The translations under genes and the position numbers were made by a program. 64,000 nucleotides of DNA, taken from assembly GCA_034687125.1 (NCBI GenBank), contig JAQGBZ010000126.1, positions 98,606-162,605 on the forward strand, given 5' to 3'. Position 1 is the first letter of the stretch. The number at the start of each line of letters is the position of its first letter. Shown here piece after piece: positions 38,389-58,288 of the stretch. Source of the DNA: Neelides folsomi (Eukaryota; Arthropoda; Collembola; Neelipleona; Neelidae). Under the pieces are notes generated by a model. That model made no database searches. It was given only the letters and a program-made list of their open reading frames with translations, and was not told the DNA's origin.

Positions 38389-40986
38389 TCAAAAGTTGAA
38401 GCCACCGTCTGGCATTTGTTGGGTATTCAATTGGAAGCCATTGCTCGTGGACGGGAGATGACTGTCATCTTCGTTCTTGATAAAATAAAATCGTTAAATT
38501 GTAGTTTATAATGAATCAATGAATAATTGATAATCAATAAAGCTATAAAATTATTAAATAAACTCACATCTTCAGAGAAGAAGTTTTCAATAATGGAGTA
38601 AGCTTTGCTGTAAATGACCGTATTTTCGTGATTTTGGAGCAACTCGATTTTATCCAAACCTTGGCATTCTTCAATCAAACACGCCACAGATTCAAGTTGA
38701 TTGATATCCACAGCAGCCTATTCCAACAAAATGTTAAATTCATTAAAAAAGAGAACGGATATTAAAATCGTAATGTGTTTAATAAAATTACCTTCAAAAT
38801 ATTTTCAATCCCGTCCAAAACAACAGTGATAACTTTCGATTCTTTCACATTGAGCAAATTGCAAAGAGCTGGAATGGCCCCTTCGTGTACCAAGACAGAA
38901 ATGTGGTCAATTGTTCCTCCAGACGTGATGTTCGTCACAGCCCAAAGAGCTTCCTTTTGTGAACGAAAGTCTCCCTTGAAATGATCAAATTTTTATATTA
39001 TTTTATATTATCTCATCTAATCGACTTTGAATCATTATTTATATTACTACAGATAATTTAAAAATTGGTTATTAGACATTTATTCTACAAAATGTAATGT
39101 GTTATTTGTAATTGTTAATTCGTTAAATCGTACAGATTTTAGAACATGAATGATAAGCGGGATGATCCCAGCATTAATCAAACTCTGGATTTGTTGAGTA
39201 CTTCCGGCAGCAATATTTGACAAAGTCCAGGCTGTTTCCTTCACCACATTCTGCTTGGGACACTTCAATAGTCCAGCGAGAATTGGAAGTGCTTCGGCTT
39301 GAAGCACGGCGTCAGTCTAAATAAACAATATGAGGTTGTAAAAATATTTATTATGTTTTTAAATTCTTTAACTATTTTATTATTATGCCTCATTGGGTAA
39401 AAAAATTTATTCACAAGAATTTACCTGGTAATCAGTTCCTGTCACTATATTTCCAATAGTGCGAAGGCAAGGAGTAACAACATTGAAAGCATCAATTTGA
39501 AGAAGCTCGATGAGTCGCGGGATGACTCCAGCTTCAACAATGTCTTCGATCCGTTCATTCGGTCCATCGCTCATATACGAAAGAGCCCAACAAGCATCAG
39601 CTAAAATATTTTAAAAGAAATTAAATAAAGATTATATTGATAACATCTGCTGAGTTAACTTCCTATCTATTAATTCACATTATTTGTCAATTAAGAATTA
39701 AATTAAATTAAATCAATCAATTAAACATTAAGCTATAAGACTACTATTGTAAGTCATATGGCTTGTAACTAGAAATATGTAAATGTATTTTGTTTACCAA
39801 TCACTTCATTATCTTGTGAAAAGATTAGTCGAGAAAGAGCAGGGAGACATTGCCTTGTGGCTTCAACTGGAGGAGCTGGATGTTTCGACCTGCATAGATT
39901 AGAAATCGTCCAAGCCACGTTCCGCAATAAGCTCGATCCTTGTGCTGACTAAATACATATAATATAGCAAAATAAGAATCACAATATCACAAATATCTTA
40001 AAGAATAACGCAAATATTTACAATTTCCTTTTAGTCCATGGATTTACAAAATTACAATGTAAAACAGTATTTTTAAAGGACAGATCTACTTGGTTTCTCC
40101 TTTCCCATACGTTTCTTATGTAGATACGAAATATTAATGTAAATTAAAAGTACCGATGAGTGTACCTTAAATCTCGATTGAACTAAAGCGACAAGTGGAG
40201 GAACAATTCCCATATCAATGAGATAATCTCTCAGGTACGTCCCATCGCCGGCGATATTTCCCAAAGCCCAAACGGCCTGTTCCATCAGATCCTGATGAGT
40301 AGAGCGGAGGAGGTTAATAAAGGGGCGGACAGCCCCAGCAGAAACAACGGCATTCGTCTGTTCAGAAGTCCCAGAAGCGATGTTCGTAAGGACCCAAGCG
40401 GATTCGAAAGCGATGCCAGTAAAATCCTTTTGTTCCAGAAACTCCACACATTTTGGAACGATTCCCGCGGAAATGACGAGGTCGATGGGTGGATGACGTT
40501 CGCGACTCAGGATTTTTCGTGCAAGTTGAACTCCGGCCAATTGACGCTTAAAACTTGGATCATCGCTAGAATACAAAAAATTAATGGATTTTAAATTTAA
40601 TGAATTTTAATTTTAAATTACAAAACAATTGATTTTTTACCTAAAGATATCGCTTCGAATCTTTTCAAAAGTCTCTGCGGTGGCTTCGATGACTCTCGGA
40701 CTTCCTGCCTCGGGTGAATTGAGTGGTGAATCCTTTTCAGCTAAATCCACTTCATCAGTGTCGATGTTTCTCTTCTTGGAAAGATGTTCATCTTTACGAG
40801 CTTTCCGCAGCTCAACGGCCGTGTCGTTCCTTCTTCGTCGAAGTTCCTGAAAAAATATATTAATGATTATTATTATAAATTTGAAATCATGCGAATTATA
40901 TGTTTGTAATTGTAAAATAAAGGAAATGAAATAAATACCTCGGAATCCTTCCCAAAATTCTTAAACTTCTTAATTCGGTCAGCCAT
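38389..40986 (-). CDS. KPNA2-like: Importin subunit alpha, KPNA2/alpha1 type
   Basis: Nine minus-strand exons (40986-40939, 40846-40641, 40565-40166, 39948-39798, 39600-39425, 39316-39134, 38974-38792, 38717-38568, 38475-38389) give 527 aa, the normal family length. The importin-beta-binding domain is [18 protein letters not shown] with [16 protein letters not shown]. Armadillo repeats follow with the NLS-binding Trp/Asn ladder ([48 protein letters not shown]). The end resembles the Pendulin/alpha1 class: [19 protein letters not shown] and a terminal FNF. It is the cytoplasmic adaptor that carries classical NLS cargo to importin beta. It is convergent with TPX2, with the Tudor gene between, and divergent from POLE2. 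Confidence 0.93.
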
Positions 40987-42100
40987 TTTATCAATTGGTC
41001 CAAAAGATCAGTAGTTTTACCTATTATAAAGTAAAGAAATGATTATAAAATTATGATTATTATAAAATTACGTCTTTGATAAGAACACTAAGAATTCTGA
41101 CTAAATGCATTCATATGACTTAATTATCATAAGACGTCTGAATGTGAGTCATCCGCCAATGAGCAAAACCTTCCCCCTTGCTTCCTATCAATTCTTTGTT
41201 ATCTTATCAATGAATCAATTGTCAGTTATTGTCATATTGTAACGAGAAACTAACTATAAGTTGAATCTTCATACCATTGTAAACCGAAACAAGAACAACT
41301 TAATTATTGGCCTAAATTATGCAAATTATGAAGGAATGGAAGAAAGAATAAGCCGCGCTGAAAGAGCCTTCTTTCACGAACAGAAAAGTTAATTAATTCC
41401 AATATAATTAAATATGTCAATAGCTTACTTGTTCCAAAAGGGACGTTAGTAGATAATAGAGTAATGAGGTCAAAGGATCAAAGTGGTCAGACTCCTTGTC
41501 ACCTTTGGCCAAGACAAAGGGAGATGGTGAATGTTTGAGTCAACGGACGAACTGTCGTGGTTTGAGAGAAGCCGAAAGAACATTTACCCAAAACACCATG
41601 CAGGAAATGTTTGCCAGCCAATAGGAGAAGAAGAAGAAAGAGCGGCTTCAACAACCCGCGAACGTCACAATTATTACTTTTTCCCCTTTATCGGCTTTAT
41701 CAATTAAATTAATTTAATCTCTCATTAACTATATATTTAACAAATTATTTCTTATATTAGAACTACTTTGTTAGTTAATTTTTTAACACAGAATCAATTT
41801 TAGAATCTCTTATAAAGTTAAAACTCAAATACATAAAAGCTGATTTATGTAGGCGTAGAGGTAGAGTTGAGTTAAGGTTTTAAAGGTTCAGGAATAAAAG
41901 AATAAAACGTAAAAAGGGTTTAATTTACCTGTTTTACCTTACAAATTACAATGCAATATATTTTTACAATTGTTTGTTAACGTGAATGACAACTGCAAAC
42001 TGTGAAGGTTTAGAACGTTTGATGAACTGTTGGAGCTTTTGTAATTTTTTGGTTCTTTTGTAAAATCTTAAAAACTATTCTTGAGAAACTTTTTAGTAAA
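40987..42100. promoter_or_regulatory. Shared intergenic region of importin alpha (-) and POLE2 (+), with CCAAT boxes
   Basis: These 1.1 kb lie between divergent start codons. Two CCAAT motifs are visible: CGCCAATGAG at about 41154-41163 and AGCCAATAGG at about 41616-41625, the latter a good NF-Y-type context near a GC-richer patch (CAACCCGCGAACG, about 41650-41662). No clear TATA box. NF-Y plus E2F-like sites are common upstream of cell-cycle genes; this reading is inference. A run of 5' non-coding exons may also lie here. Confidence 0.4.
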
Positions 42101-44741
42101 ATGGATAAATTGAGAATGAGAGGAAAGATAACTGGAAACTTTAAAATAAACGGATTGTCACTATCAAGGTATGGCTTTATCCTTTCAATTAACGTTCTCA
42201 ATTAACTCGATGTCACACAGTAAACCAAGATGATTGAATCTACAGGTAGTAGTTTAATGTTTTAATTAATGAGTTTTTAAATAATATTTTTAGTGACGCT
42301 GCAACATATTTGACTCAGATTCTCATTCCGATTGCTGAACCAACTCAATCCGCATGGCTTGACAGAATTGTCGACAAAGTTTTGAAGAATGCCCAAGATA
42401 CCACTTTGATTAGCAAAGCTTTAGTGGAATCTGCTGTCAATGTATGGACCCAATGGCACATTTAAATATTATTGTTAAAAATTGACGAATTAACTAATTA
42501 ATGATTTGTTGTATACTTAATACTTTGTCATTATTACTTAATATTTTGTTATTTGTTCAGGAATGCGGGAAAGGGCATAATGACGAAGGATCTGAAACTT
42601 TGACTTTCATTGACGCTTACAGCGTTCCTAAACTTAACTACGATGTTGAGCGGAAAAAGTTTTTCCAAGAACCTACCCCTTCGGCCATTCTTTGTGATGC
42701 TGTAGAAAAACCGTCCATATTCCGAAGAAGGCATTTATTTAAATTAGTTAAATACTTTAAATCATTAAAATTAAAATAGCTTTTGGGGAGATATTTTTCG
42801 TAATTTCAATATGATTAAAATGAGTTGTTTGAAGGTTTGTTAAAACGGTGATTATTTTCATTAGATATTCTCTTCTTCTTCAACGAACGATGCACCATGA
42901 ACTTTTTTCTCCCTCAATCCACGGAGCCGATTTTAAAGCCGACAAGAAGAAGTTCAATTTGAAAACTATTGAGTTTTTATCCGGGACGACAAACAAAATT
43001 GAAGATATTGTGGTTTTGGGAATGATCACTCAATTGAAGGAAGGGAAATATTATCTCGAGGATCTCACCGGATCTGTTCAATTGGATCTCACCAGCACCA
43101 CTTTCCACACAGGATTGTACACTGAGAATTGCATTGTCCTCGTTGAAGGGAGTTATGATGAAGGGATTTTGCACGTTAATGCCATTGGACTTCCACCTTC
43201 AGAAGAAGCTGAACATACGAGGTTTTTTATTTTTTTTAAATATTTCAATATTTTTAATTTTATTTAATTTTATTTCCATTATTGGTTTGATGTGAACATT
43301 TTACATTATTAGATATAATAGGATTAGGATTAAACTTACGAGAAATTTTCGTATTTTAGAGCGTATTACAGAGCAACAAATTTCTTCGGAGGACCAGATT
43401 CGGTCAACAAAACTCGAATGGAAGTTTTGGAAAAAGAAAAGGAAGATCGGGCAATCGTTTTTCTCTCGGATGTTCACATTGATCTACCCATTGTAATTTA
43501 ATATTATGTTTTATTTAATTAGTTATAAGTTGATAAAGATTATGCAAAATGTATAACTCAACATAAATCAATATATGTTAAATCTTAATTAAAATTGACT
43601 ATTATTCGGATGATTTTAATAATTATTCATTATTCAGGTACGAGACAAATTGCGAATCTTATTTGAAGGATATTCTGAATTACCTCCAATTATGATCATC
43701 TTTATGGGAAATTTCCTTGCAAATCCTCGTGGGACTCAAAGTGCTTTGCTTCTTCGTGATTCCTTTAAACATCTTGCTGACATCATTGTAGAATATCCTA
43801 GTTTAATGAGAGAAACAAAGTTTGTGTTTGTTTCTGGTCCGCTTGATCCAGGATTTATTAACATTCTTCCGAGGTTATTTGTTATTAATAATTTCATTTT
43901 ATTAAAAATTTTAAGAACATAATAAGATTTCATTATTAAATTGTTCTTTGATTGTTTCAAATAAATAAATTTTCTTTCATTTCTAGACCTCCATTTGCCG
44001 ATGTGATAATCGACTCATTTAAAGAAAAGGTGCCTAGTTCCATTTTTACTTCCAATCCATGCCGGATTAAATATTGTACAAAGGAAATTATAATCCTCAG
44101 AGAAGATATTCTAACCAAAATGAGCAGAAATTCCATTTATTATCCGACCAACGGGAACATTCCTACTCATGTAAAAAATTATTTGTTTATCCGAATCACT
44201 TATTCGTTATTCGGTTATATTGTTAACATTGTGTTATAAAGTTTTGTGTAGTTAACCGTAAATCAAGTAATTTATATTTTGCATAGTTAATGTCAACACA
44301 CTTCGTTTTGCCATACCAAAGTAGATATTTGATTGATATTAAATCATTTTGTTTGTTTTAGTTTGTGAAGACTTTAATCGGTCAGAGTCATTTGTGTCCT
44401 TTGCCTCTCCACATCTGTCCGATCTATTGGAGCTATGACCATGCATTATCCATTTATCCCCTTCCTGACCTCGTTATCATTGGAGATAAAGCGGATCCTT
44501 TCACTGTCACTCACGATAAAGCAACTTTTACCAATCCAGTAATTTTTTAATATTCACATTTAATTGCCTATATTTACTTAATCAATGTACTTTTAGTAGT
44601 TATTTACATACTATAAATCAATGAATGATAATTTTTTAATTTCTTTAGGGCTCATTTGTCAAGACGGATTTTTCATTCAAGAGCTACACACCTTATACAA
44701 ACATTGTCGAAGATTGTCAATTGCCAAGTGAGACTGAATAG
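42101..44741 (+). CDS. POLE2: DNA polymerase epsilon subunit 2 (B subunit)
   Basis: Nine exons (42101-42168, 42294-42441, 42561-42730, 42865-43221, 43360-43492, 43638-43873, 43987-44170, 44362-44538, 44649-44741) give 521 aa; human POLE2 has 527. The N-terminal helical domain is followed by [11 protein letters not shown], the OB-fold region ([38 protein letters not shown]) and the calcineurin-like phosphoesterase-derived domain ([59 protein letters not shown]). This non-catalytic subunit supports the leading-strand polymerase and origin firing. Between exons 3 and 4 the only frame-keeping donor is GC (AAG|GCATTT); the join restores [12 protein letters not shown], aligned to the human FRERYTILHQRT. 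Confidence 0.93.
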
Positions 44742-45341
44742 CTCACTGGCTTTAAGACAATTTACAACATTCGTCTTTATTAGCAATATTATTTAATATT
44801 TTCCCATAAGTAATCTGTGAGTTTTACTTTGTAACAATTCTTAGCAATTGATAGTTATTTTTTAAATCTTTTAAATAATTTTATGCAATAATATTTTATG
44901 CAATCTCATGTATTTTCTCATTTGGTAAATCATTCAGAACCTTTCATTGTTAATTTTTAAACAACTTATAATATGAATTAAACTTTCATTCAGATTTTGT
45001 TGATTCTTTCTCTCATACTACATAGGTATATGGTATCTATACTTAAAATTATTAGAATTTTTCGGGCAGTGCACTAATATTTGAGATATTTATATATTAT
45101 TGTTAATTGTTAAGTCTAATATATTAATAAATCACTAACTTTTAATTAATTCCACCATCAATCTTAAAATGTTTAAAACAAAGGAATTATAAGGAAATTC
45201 TGTCATAGAAATTTATAGCGAAACTGAAAAAAGGGTCAATGAAAGTAACAAATAATGAAGTTTTGAAAGTTTTAGTTTTCTTCTAAATAATTTCAGTTTT
45301 ATCGTTTTATTTGTTCAATAAAAAAAGAGTTAAATTGAGAA
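44742..45341. other. Intergenic, POLE2 to next + strand gene
   Basis: AT-rich 3' flank of POLE2 and 5' flank of the next gene, which is in the same direction. No exon or repeat is supported. Confidence 0.45.
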
Positions 45342-46352
45342 ATGGGCGAGGGATACAGCGCCACTACAGGATTTTCATGGGGCTGTCGAGGTCTCTCCAG
45401 TGAGAGCCTTTGGGTTCCTTTCCCAAGAGATCTCCCAAGGAGACATCCGCTCATTGACGCCACAAGAAGAACTGATGATCCTTGTCTTCATCCGCGTAAA
45501 GAACCACCAGAATACAAGTCAGTTTATTCAATAATTCATGTCCATGAATAATCAACTATTTGCTTTAAATAATGTTATATACCTAGTTAATAATCTTAAT
45601 AATGTTAAAATTAATGATTATTAATTTGTTAAATGGTCAATTAATGTTTTAGTGCATCTCCACGGTTCAAAGGTCCCAGGGAAGGTTATCCCAATCATTT
45701 GTGTCGACTGGAAGATTACAAGCAAGAAGAAGTTCCAATTCCCCAAGCCAAAGCTCAACTTGTCATAAGTGACGGATCTCCGACTGGACAGAAAATCGAC
45801 ATTCCGATGGTTCCTTATTTTCAGCCCTGCGAAGAAGAAGTTCCAAAGACGAAGGTGTTTGACATAAACGATCGGAAAATCCTCACTGGGAGGGAATTCG
45901 TTGAAGGGAAAAGAACCGGGGATTTGTATCCAACATCTGATGATCTGCCTTGCCGTTTCCACTTCCCGGAATCTTACAAAGTTAGTTACTAAATTGAATG
46001 TATAGAAGTTAAATAAAATAACTGCAAGTTTATAAACTGATTTGATAAAATTTTGTAAATTAGCGACGTTTCGTTACTAATATAAATTATAATTGTTTAA
46101 TTAATATTGTTTAATTTTAATTGACATTAACTAAATAATCATTAATTTTAGCACAATGGAATTGAGGGGATGAACTCGAAACATCCATTTTACATTACGG
46201 AATCGAATGGATATGGGCTTTATCCACCAACTCCTCATTCAATGCCAACTGCGTATTTCCCTCGTGATACAAAGTTCACTGAACATTTGGCCAAAACCGG
46301 ACGGAATCGGAACAGATGCCTCAATCTCAGCACTGATAAAACAATTGTTTAA
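45342..46352 (+). CDS. Pro/Tyr/Arg-rich protein, possibly a ciliary or sperm microtubule-associated protein; unassigned
   Basis: Three exons (45342-45517, 45653-45980, 46152-46352) close in frame as 234 aa, starting MGEGYSATTGFSWGCRGLSS. There is no signal peptide, TM helix or coiled coil. The sequence is rich in Pro, Tyr, Arg and Asp with aromatic-containing short motifs (PRFKGPREGYPNHLCR, PYFQPCEEEVPKTK, GYGLYPPTPHSMPTAYFPRD), a texture common in microtubule inner proteins and other axonemal proteins. I do not recognise the family, so the ciliary idea is only a compositional inference. A polyadenylation signal AATAAA lies at about 46394. Confidence 0.6.
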
Positions 46353-47285
46353 AAAATACAAAATATTCAAAAAGACTAACACAAATATGGAATAATAAAA
46401 TAGGAATGATTTTTAAAAATGCTTAAATAAGAATTAAATATATAATCAGATTAATACAAATAACTTTTTTTGATGGATTTTGACTATTTCACCTTATTTT
46501 ATTTTATATGTACAATGAGATCTGCAATTAATGGAAGATTTTAAAAGATAGATGAAAAAATAATTTTCGATTTAATATTGTTTGACGAATTTTATTGTTT
46601 GGTGCCTATTTGTTAATTTTACATTTCGAGTTTTAAAACTACTTAATTAAATTAATTCACAATTGAATATTACACAACATACAGTTGATTTATTTAAAGT
46701 GCATTTTAAAGGGGAATTATATACGAGTCATTTACATTTTGATTTACAGGGGTTATTAGTTTAGTCATTCCATCCATGTACCTTTAAGTGTTTTTATCTA
46801 ATCTATTGATTCTAATCAAAAAAGTGAAGTTGATCAAAACAACTTTTCATTTCATTGGAATTTTCAATAAAAGTACATTAGTATATGGAATTAATGATAG
46901 TAATTTAATAGATTACTTATTCAAATTTTGCTTACTAATTATTCAACTAATTTTAATTAAATAATTTTAGATGTTTCAATTTCTTAAATATTTAAACAAT
47001 AAAATTTATTTTATTGAAAATTTTCCCAATAAGTTTAATAAATAAATATTATTTTAGAAAATGAAAGATATCAGGCAATAAAGAAATAATTACGTAATTT
47101 TAAAGTAAAAATCCTTCTGTAATAACCAATAATACGTTGCATATATAATAATACAATATTTAATAGACAAATATTTCATTATTATCTATAATAATAATGA
47201 ATGAGAGCATATTTCCGATACATTTATAAATTTAATTAAAATGTACTTATGATTAATATATTCATTCCTTCCTAACTATCTAATA
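46353..47285. other. Intergenic AT-rich stretch
   Basis: Very AT-rich, dominated by TTAATT/AATTAA. No exon, hairpin or tandem array is supported before the MITE at 47288. Confidence 0.5.
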
Positions 47286-47287
47286 TA

Positions 47288-47529
47288 CTCCCAAAACCTA
47301 CCTAGCCGTGCACTTCGGGATTTTAGCGTCATATCAATATTTGAATTTCTCAAACTGCCCTTTCTACCGTTTTGAACATTTTCTCTATAATATTTTTCTG
47401 AACGGAGTAAAAGATAATTTCGATGTCATGTAAATAACATACGTTCATATTGCTTGAGGCAATATGAGATATTCAAATCTTGATATGACGCTAAAGTCCC
47501 GAAGTGCACGGCTAGGTTGGTTTCGGGAG
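47288..47529. mobile_element. MITE with about 60-bp inverted repeats and TA target site (Tc1/mariner-like)
   Basis: The left end CTCCCAAAACCTACCTAGCC and the right end, whose reverse complement begins CTCCCGAAACCAACCTAGCC, are flanked by TA (47286-47287, 47530-47531). The arms continue CGTGCACTTCGGGA(T/C)TTTAGCG with few mismatches for about 60 bases. The 120-base centre is AT-rich and non-coding. It lies between the Pro/Tyr-rich gene and EGLN. Confidence 0.8.
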
Positions 47530-47817
47530 TATATCAATTCGATACACAATGTCGATCAATATTGATACACAATGGATCTTCTTTATAAATTTTATAAATC
47601 TTTTTAAAACACTTATAAATTATAAGTAAGGTACGATTAAAAACGTTATATATATTTATATGGCATTCTTCAGTTTCATGCAAAAAGCATGCAGGTCGAT
47701 GCAAGTTTAAATAAATAAATATTTAATTAAATTGCAAAAACTTTAAAACAGTAAACAGACCATTTAAGAACTTATTTAAAATTAAATTAATTAAAATAAA
47801 ATTTTATTAATTAAACT

Positions 47818-49759
<1,942 letters not shown>

Positions 49760-50410
49760 TTTTCATTTAAATGCTCACTACCTTGAATTATAAAAGTAAA
49801 TTACAAACATTGGCAATCTTAAACGCTACAATTTATAATTATTAGGAAATCATCAAGATAAGAAATGTTTGATTTGTCAATGAAATACATCATTCATCAG
49901 CATCGGTAAATAAAAATAATAAACTGCGGAAAGAGTCAATATTTCTTACTTTTTAACTTGCTCCATTATCCATTTATGATGCTTGATTAAATTAATTAGC
50001 ATACGATTAACGATCTTAAAACCCAAATCTGTAAGAAATTATAAGATGATGTATTCTTAATTATTAGAACAAATAGAAATAAATTGCACATTACATGCAT
50101 ACAATACTTATGAAGCGTGTACATTCAGTATAAAAATAAATATTGTTATACATTAACAATTACAATAAATAAATAAAAAATCAATTCATTAATGATTTGA
50201 GTTATAAAATAAAAGTTAAGTAAATTCATGCTTAAATTTTTTAAAATTAGTAAATTCCTATTAAAATTAAACAACAAACCTCAATTTTGCTGAAGAATTC
50301 GAAATGGTTAAAATTATATAAAAATTAAAATGATTTTGAAATCCTTAAGATTTGAATTTAATAGCCAGATAGGTTATTTCAGGGCAGATGTTAAATGTAA
50401 TTATAATTAA
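49760..50410. other. 5' flank of EGLN and intergenic DNA
   Basis: AT-rich, no supported exon. The EGLN 5' untranslated region and promoter lie here. I found no confident hypoxia-response cluster. Confidence 0.4.
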
Positions 50411-50602
50411 TTATTGATTAATTTTCATCCACTTTAATACTCCTTCACTTCTGAACAACTTGGAACTTGGAATTTTTGCAATAAACTTGTAATAGTTTTG
50501 AACCAGAGCGGGAGTTTGTTCGCCTCTTCCACCTGCTTCAAACCCTCTGATGTAATTCTTCATCTGCACTTCTTCTCTGCACCTTTCTTCCGTGATTGTC
50601 AT
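50411..50602 (-). CDS. 63-residue small protein, unassigned
   Basis: An uninterrupted minus-strand ORF beginning MTITEERCREEVQMKNYI, with the C-terminal half ALVQNYYKFIAKIPSSKLF and SEGVLKWMKINQ. It is basic, with no signal peptide or TM. Codon texture is protein-like against an AT-rich background, and the ATG lies 105 bp from the EPRS start on the opposite strand, as expected for a gene using a bidirectional promoter. I recognise no family. It could be a small mitochondrial or ribosome-associated protein or a chance ORF. Confidence 0.4.
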   Translation of the reverse strand: MTITEERCREEVQMKNYIRGFEAGGRGEQTPALVQNYYKFIAKIPSSKLFRSEGVLKWMKINQ

Positions 50603-50707
50603 TTGCCATATTTTTCACCTTTACGATACTCATCTGCAGTCTTGGATTAATTAACTTTCGGCTACTTCCGCCCTACACCGGCTGGATAAGCTTTAATTGA
50701 AATCAAG
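50603..50707. promoter_or_regulatory. Compact bidirectional promoter between the small ORF (-) and EPRS (+)
   Basis: Only 105 bases separate the two ATGs. The stretch is GC-richer than its flanks and contains CGGCTACTTCCGCC (about 50659-50672), which includes an ACTTCCG core typical of ETS-type sites in housekeeping promoters. No TATA box. The functional claim is inference from spacing and motif. Confidence 0.4.
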
Positions 50708-56355
<5,648 letters not shown>

Positions 56356-56582
56356 TGAAAGAGATCTCGACCATTTGCCTTCGTGGATGACAATATACAA
56401 AGAAATTAATCTCTAATGAGAAATAAACGAATTAAATGGATAAAAATTTCATTATTCAACCTTTTAAATTTTAAATCATTATATTATATATCATATTCAT
56501 ATTTTATTGGCAAACATTTTAAAGATATTAGAGTAAATACTTATTTCCGATTATTTAAATCATATGGAAAATAATTATTAAG

Positions 56583-56821
56583 GGCTCGCCGGTGGCACCT
56601 ATTTGACAGCTTGAATTGAATCTCAATCGTATAATTATTATTGGAACCACGATGGCCAACAACCATTTGCATATAAAACTGGGTTGAGAATGAACCTCAA
56701 TAACAGTGAGAGATCTTGTGTCGTATTGGACACCACGTCGAGTCATCCCAATTATGATTTTACATGGAGCACAGAAAATTGCTTAAAAGAAAAACGATTT
56801 ATTTGTATCAGTGAAAATTGA
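56583..56821 (+). pseudogene. C-type lectin pseudogene, last-exon fragment
   Basis: It resembles exon 3 of the intact lectin at 58985-59235: YYWNHDGQQPFAYK, then RSCVVLDTTSSHPNYDFTW and TENCLKEKRFICIS before TGA 56819-56821. A Gly codon of the intact gene is TGA here (56612-56614). A one-base loss before CTGGG shifts the frame over the W-G-P-N-Q-P segment, and it is restored a few codons later. No first or second exon is found nearby. Non-functional. Confidence 0.85.
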
Positions 56822-57064
56822 TTTAACATTAAGGAAAAATGATCACTTAAATTTTTTACTTATTGTTAGCATGTAATACCTATATTGAAATCAATAAAAA
56901 ACATTATACAATTCCGCTCAATTAATTTATAGTAATTTTTAAAATAGATTATAAATATACTTAGGCTCTTTTCCCCTTGTAACATACTTTAAAGTCATTT
57001 AAATATAAATTATCCATTAAAATGCACATGCTATATGCTCATTAATTTCGTAATCTCGTAAGTA

Positions 57065-57273
57065 CTGAGGGTTATGCCAAGGATTTCTAAAGAGTGAAAA
57101 TGTGTCAATGTGAGTTTTTACCACTTAGAAATCATTGTACATGAATTTCTCACACAAAATATTGATCGTTTATGAAGTAAACAAAAGAATGTTAAGGGGT
57201 AGAAATGATCATCTTGAATATAAATCATTTACAAGTATAAACCTTTGTGTAAAATCCTTTGCATAACCCTCAG
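57065..57273. mobile_element. MITE with TA target duplication (Tc1/mariner-like)
   Basis: A 209-bp element with ends CTGAGGGTTATGCCAAGGAT and, reverse-complemented on the right, CTGAGGGTTATGCAAAGGAT, flanked by TA (57063-57064 and 57274-57275). The interior is non-coding. It sits between the lectin pseudogene and the intact lectin. Confidence 0.75.
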
Positions 57274-57702
57274 TATAATATTGTTAATTATAGAATTTAT
57301 AAAAATACAAAATAGAAACTCGATTTTTATTTTGTTATGCGTTAACATTATAATATTAATTACTGCTCACCGTAGCATAATATTACAACTATATCAAAAC
57401 CTTTAAGCAAGCTTATTAACAAAATTCCAGGGATCAATTATCATATTTTGCAAAAATGATTTGATTTGACCATTATAGAGAGATAGATAATTTTAAACGT
57501 TACTTGAATGAAAAATTCCTATAATTATCCAATAAAATAATAATATTCAATTTCTGAATTTTTAAAATCTAATATTTATCGTTCTTAATTAGATTTCAAT
57601 GAATTCTGTTAATACCTTATTTATTTATTTATTATTATTTATTTATTCATTTAATTTCTGAATTTTGAATCAAACAAGTCAATTGATTATTTATGCACAG
57701 TG

Positions 57703-57768
57703 TGTCAGGGCATTAACTGTGTATTTTAAGTTGTTCTCGATTAAAAATACCCAGTTAACGCCCTGACA
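57703..57768. ncRNA. Candidate miRNA-like hairpin (or very short MITE)
   Basis: A 66-base stem-loop: TGTCAGGGCATTAACTGTGT on the 5' arm pairs with ACCCAGTTAACGCCCTGACA on the 3' arm. About 27 base pairs contain two or three mismatches, with a loop of about 10 bases. Size and near-complete pairing fit a pre-miRNA. No target duplication was seen, but a small inverted-repeat element remains an alternative. Confidence 0.35.
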
Positions 57769-58288
57769 GCAAGTAGGTAGTATATGGTGGTTTAATAAAA
57801 TCTGCATTTTTTAAAGTTTATGTTAATAATTCGATGTTAAACAAGATTTATGTTAATTAATAATAACTCTTATATCTAAAATTAAAAAATCTTTTAATTT
57901 CATTCCTATCGTTATCAATATGTATTTTTATTTAAAGTTCTTGTTTTATCTAATCGCTTGAATAAGTATTTCAAGCAAGTGTACACAAATTCCATTCAAA
58001 AAAATGTTGACTTTTCTGAGGAAAAAAGATATTTTGCAGATATCTTGAACAATTAATGAACATTCTTTAGCAAATACCGATTTTAAAAGGGCCTCGGTTT
58101 AATTTTGAGCAAATAGTAATAATTTTTTATTCTCTTGATAGCATAAGGATTTATTTGATAATAACAATGACCTATTCCAAAAATTTCCAAAGAATATCCC
58201 AAATAATAAATTAATCTGATAATGAATATTAATTTGGACATGGTCAAATTTGATTTCTTATGAATAAATTTTAAAGATAATGAAAAAG

